This document shows positions 5,563 through 5,687 of a stretch of DNA of 5,687 bases, piece by piece. How positions within the stretch are numbered: the first letter of the stretch is position 1; every line of letters begins with the position of its first letter. Position numbers and translations under genes: made by a program. The DNA comes from Pseudomonadota bacterium. GTDB taxonomy: Bacteria; Pseudomonadota; Alphaproteobacteria; Rhizobiales; Devosiaceae. The notes under the pieces were generated by a model. It made no database searches, was not told where the DNA came from, and worked only from the letters and a program-made list of their open reading frames with translations. The DNA is taken from contig JAEWHZ010000189.1 in NCBI GenBank assembly GCA_023387585.1, positions 1-5,687 of the forward strand. Direction: 5' to 3'.

Positions 5563-5687
5563 CTACTTGTCGTCGTCCACCACCAGCGCGAAATCGAGCG
5601 GCAGGGCCGTGGTGTATTTGATCTGCTCCATGGCGAAGGAGGAGCTGACGTCGGACAGCGCGATCTTCGAGATCAGCCGCTTGTAGA
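5563..5687 (-). CDS. Lrp/AsnC family transcriptional regulator, C-terminal end
   Basis: Last 40 codons of a minus-strand gene entering from the right edge. The peptide YKRLISKIALSDVSSSFAME followed by QIKYTTALPL fits the end of the Lrp/AsnC ligand-sensing (RAM) domain, where the last strand with an IKYTTALPL-type ending is characteristic. In the family, an N-terminal helix-turn-helix binds DNA and this domain binds amino acids and assembles octamers; neither the DNA-binding part nor the ligand site is visible here. About ten residues follow that motif (DFALVVDDDK), a short acidic tail beyond where many homologues stop. It converges on moaA, 148 bases away, across the inverted-repeat element. 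Its target genes cannot be inferred. Confidence 0.8.
   Translation of the reverse strand, partial: YKRLISKIALSDVSSSFAMEQIKYTTALPLDFALVVDDDK

Noticed and set aside
1..5687. A mobile element, CRISPR array, toxin-antitoxin pair or other unusual gene system.
   Set aside because: Every substantial real frame belongs to a known housekeeping or envelope family. There are no spaced direct repeats, transposase or integrase motifs, or tRNA genes that I can see.

Overview
This is a high-GC, tightly packed chromosomal segment of housekeeping genes. The protein types, the gene neighbourhood, and a short intergenic repeat of a kind I recall from rhizobial genomes point to an alphaproteobacterium, most likely Hyphomicrobiales (Rhizobiales). 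I cannot fix the genus from the sequence. I see no mobile element, phage gene, CRISPR array or defence system, and no convincing new multi-gene system.

Layout. From about 3437 down to 1, four genes lie in a row on the minus strand. They are rpiA (ribose-5-phosphate isomerase A), a small exported DUF2059 protein 23 bases behind it, gor (glutathione reductase) after a 172-base gap, and the N-terminal part of a class II DAHP synthase, which runs off the left edge. On the plus strand, divergent from rpiA, comes an exported L,D-transpeptidase (YkuD/ErfK) with a strong intrinsic terminator. It is followed by moaA (GTP 3',8-cyclase of molybdenum cofactor synthesis). Converging on moaA from the right edge is the C-terminal end of an Lrp/AsnC-type regulator. 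No gap without a gene exceeds 300 bases.

How the genes fit together. RpiA belongs to the pentose phosphate pathway, which supplies NADPH and the erythrose-4-phosphate used by DAHP synthase. Glutathione reductase consumes NADPH. The minus-strand cluster therefore makes loose metabolic sense (inference), and the DUF2059 protein is its one member without a known function. The L,D-transpeptidase and moaA look like independent units.

The less ordinary features are in the gaps. The moaA/Lrp gap holds a 116-base element with long, nearly perfect inverted arms. The gap ahead of gor holds an imperfect palindrome whose core 15-mer recurs exactly in the gor/DAHP synthase gap. moaA lacks a Shine-Dalgarno sequence and has a -10-like hexamer placed so that its mRNA may be leaderless.
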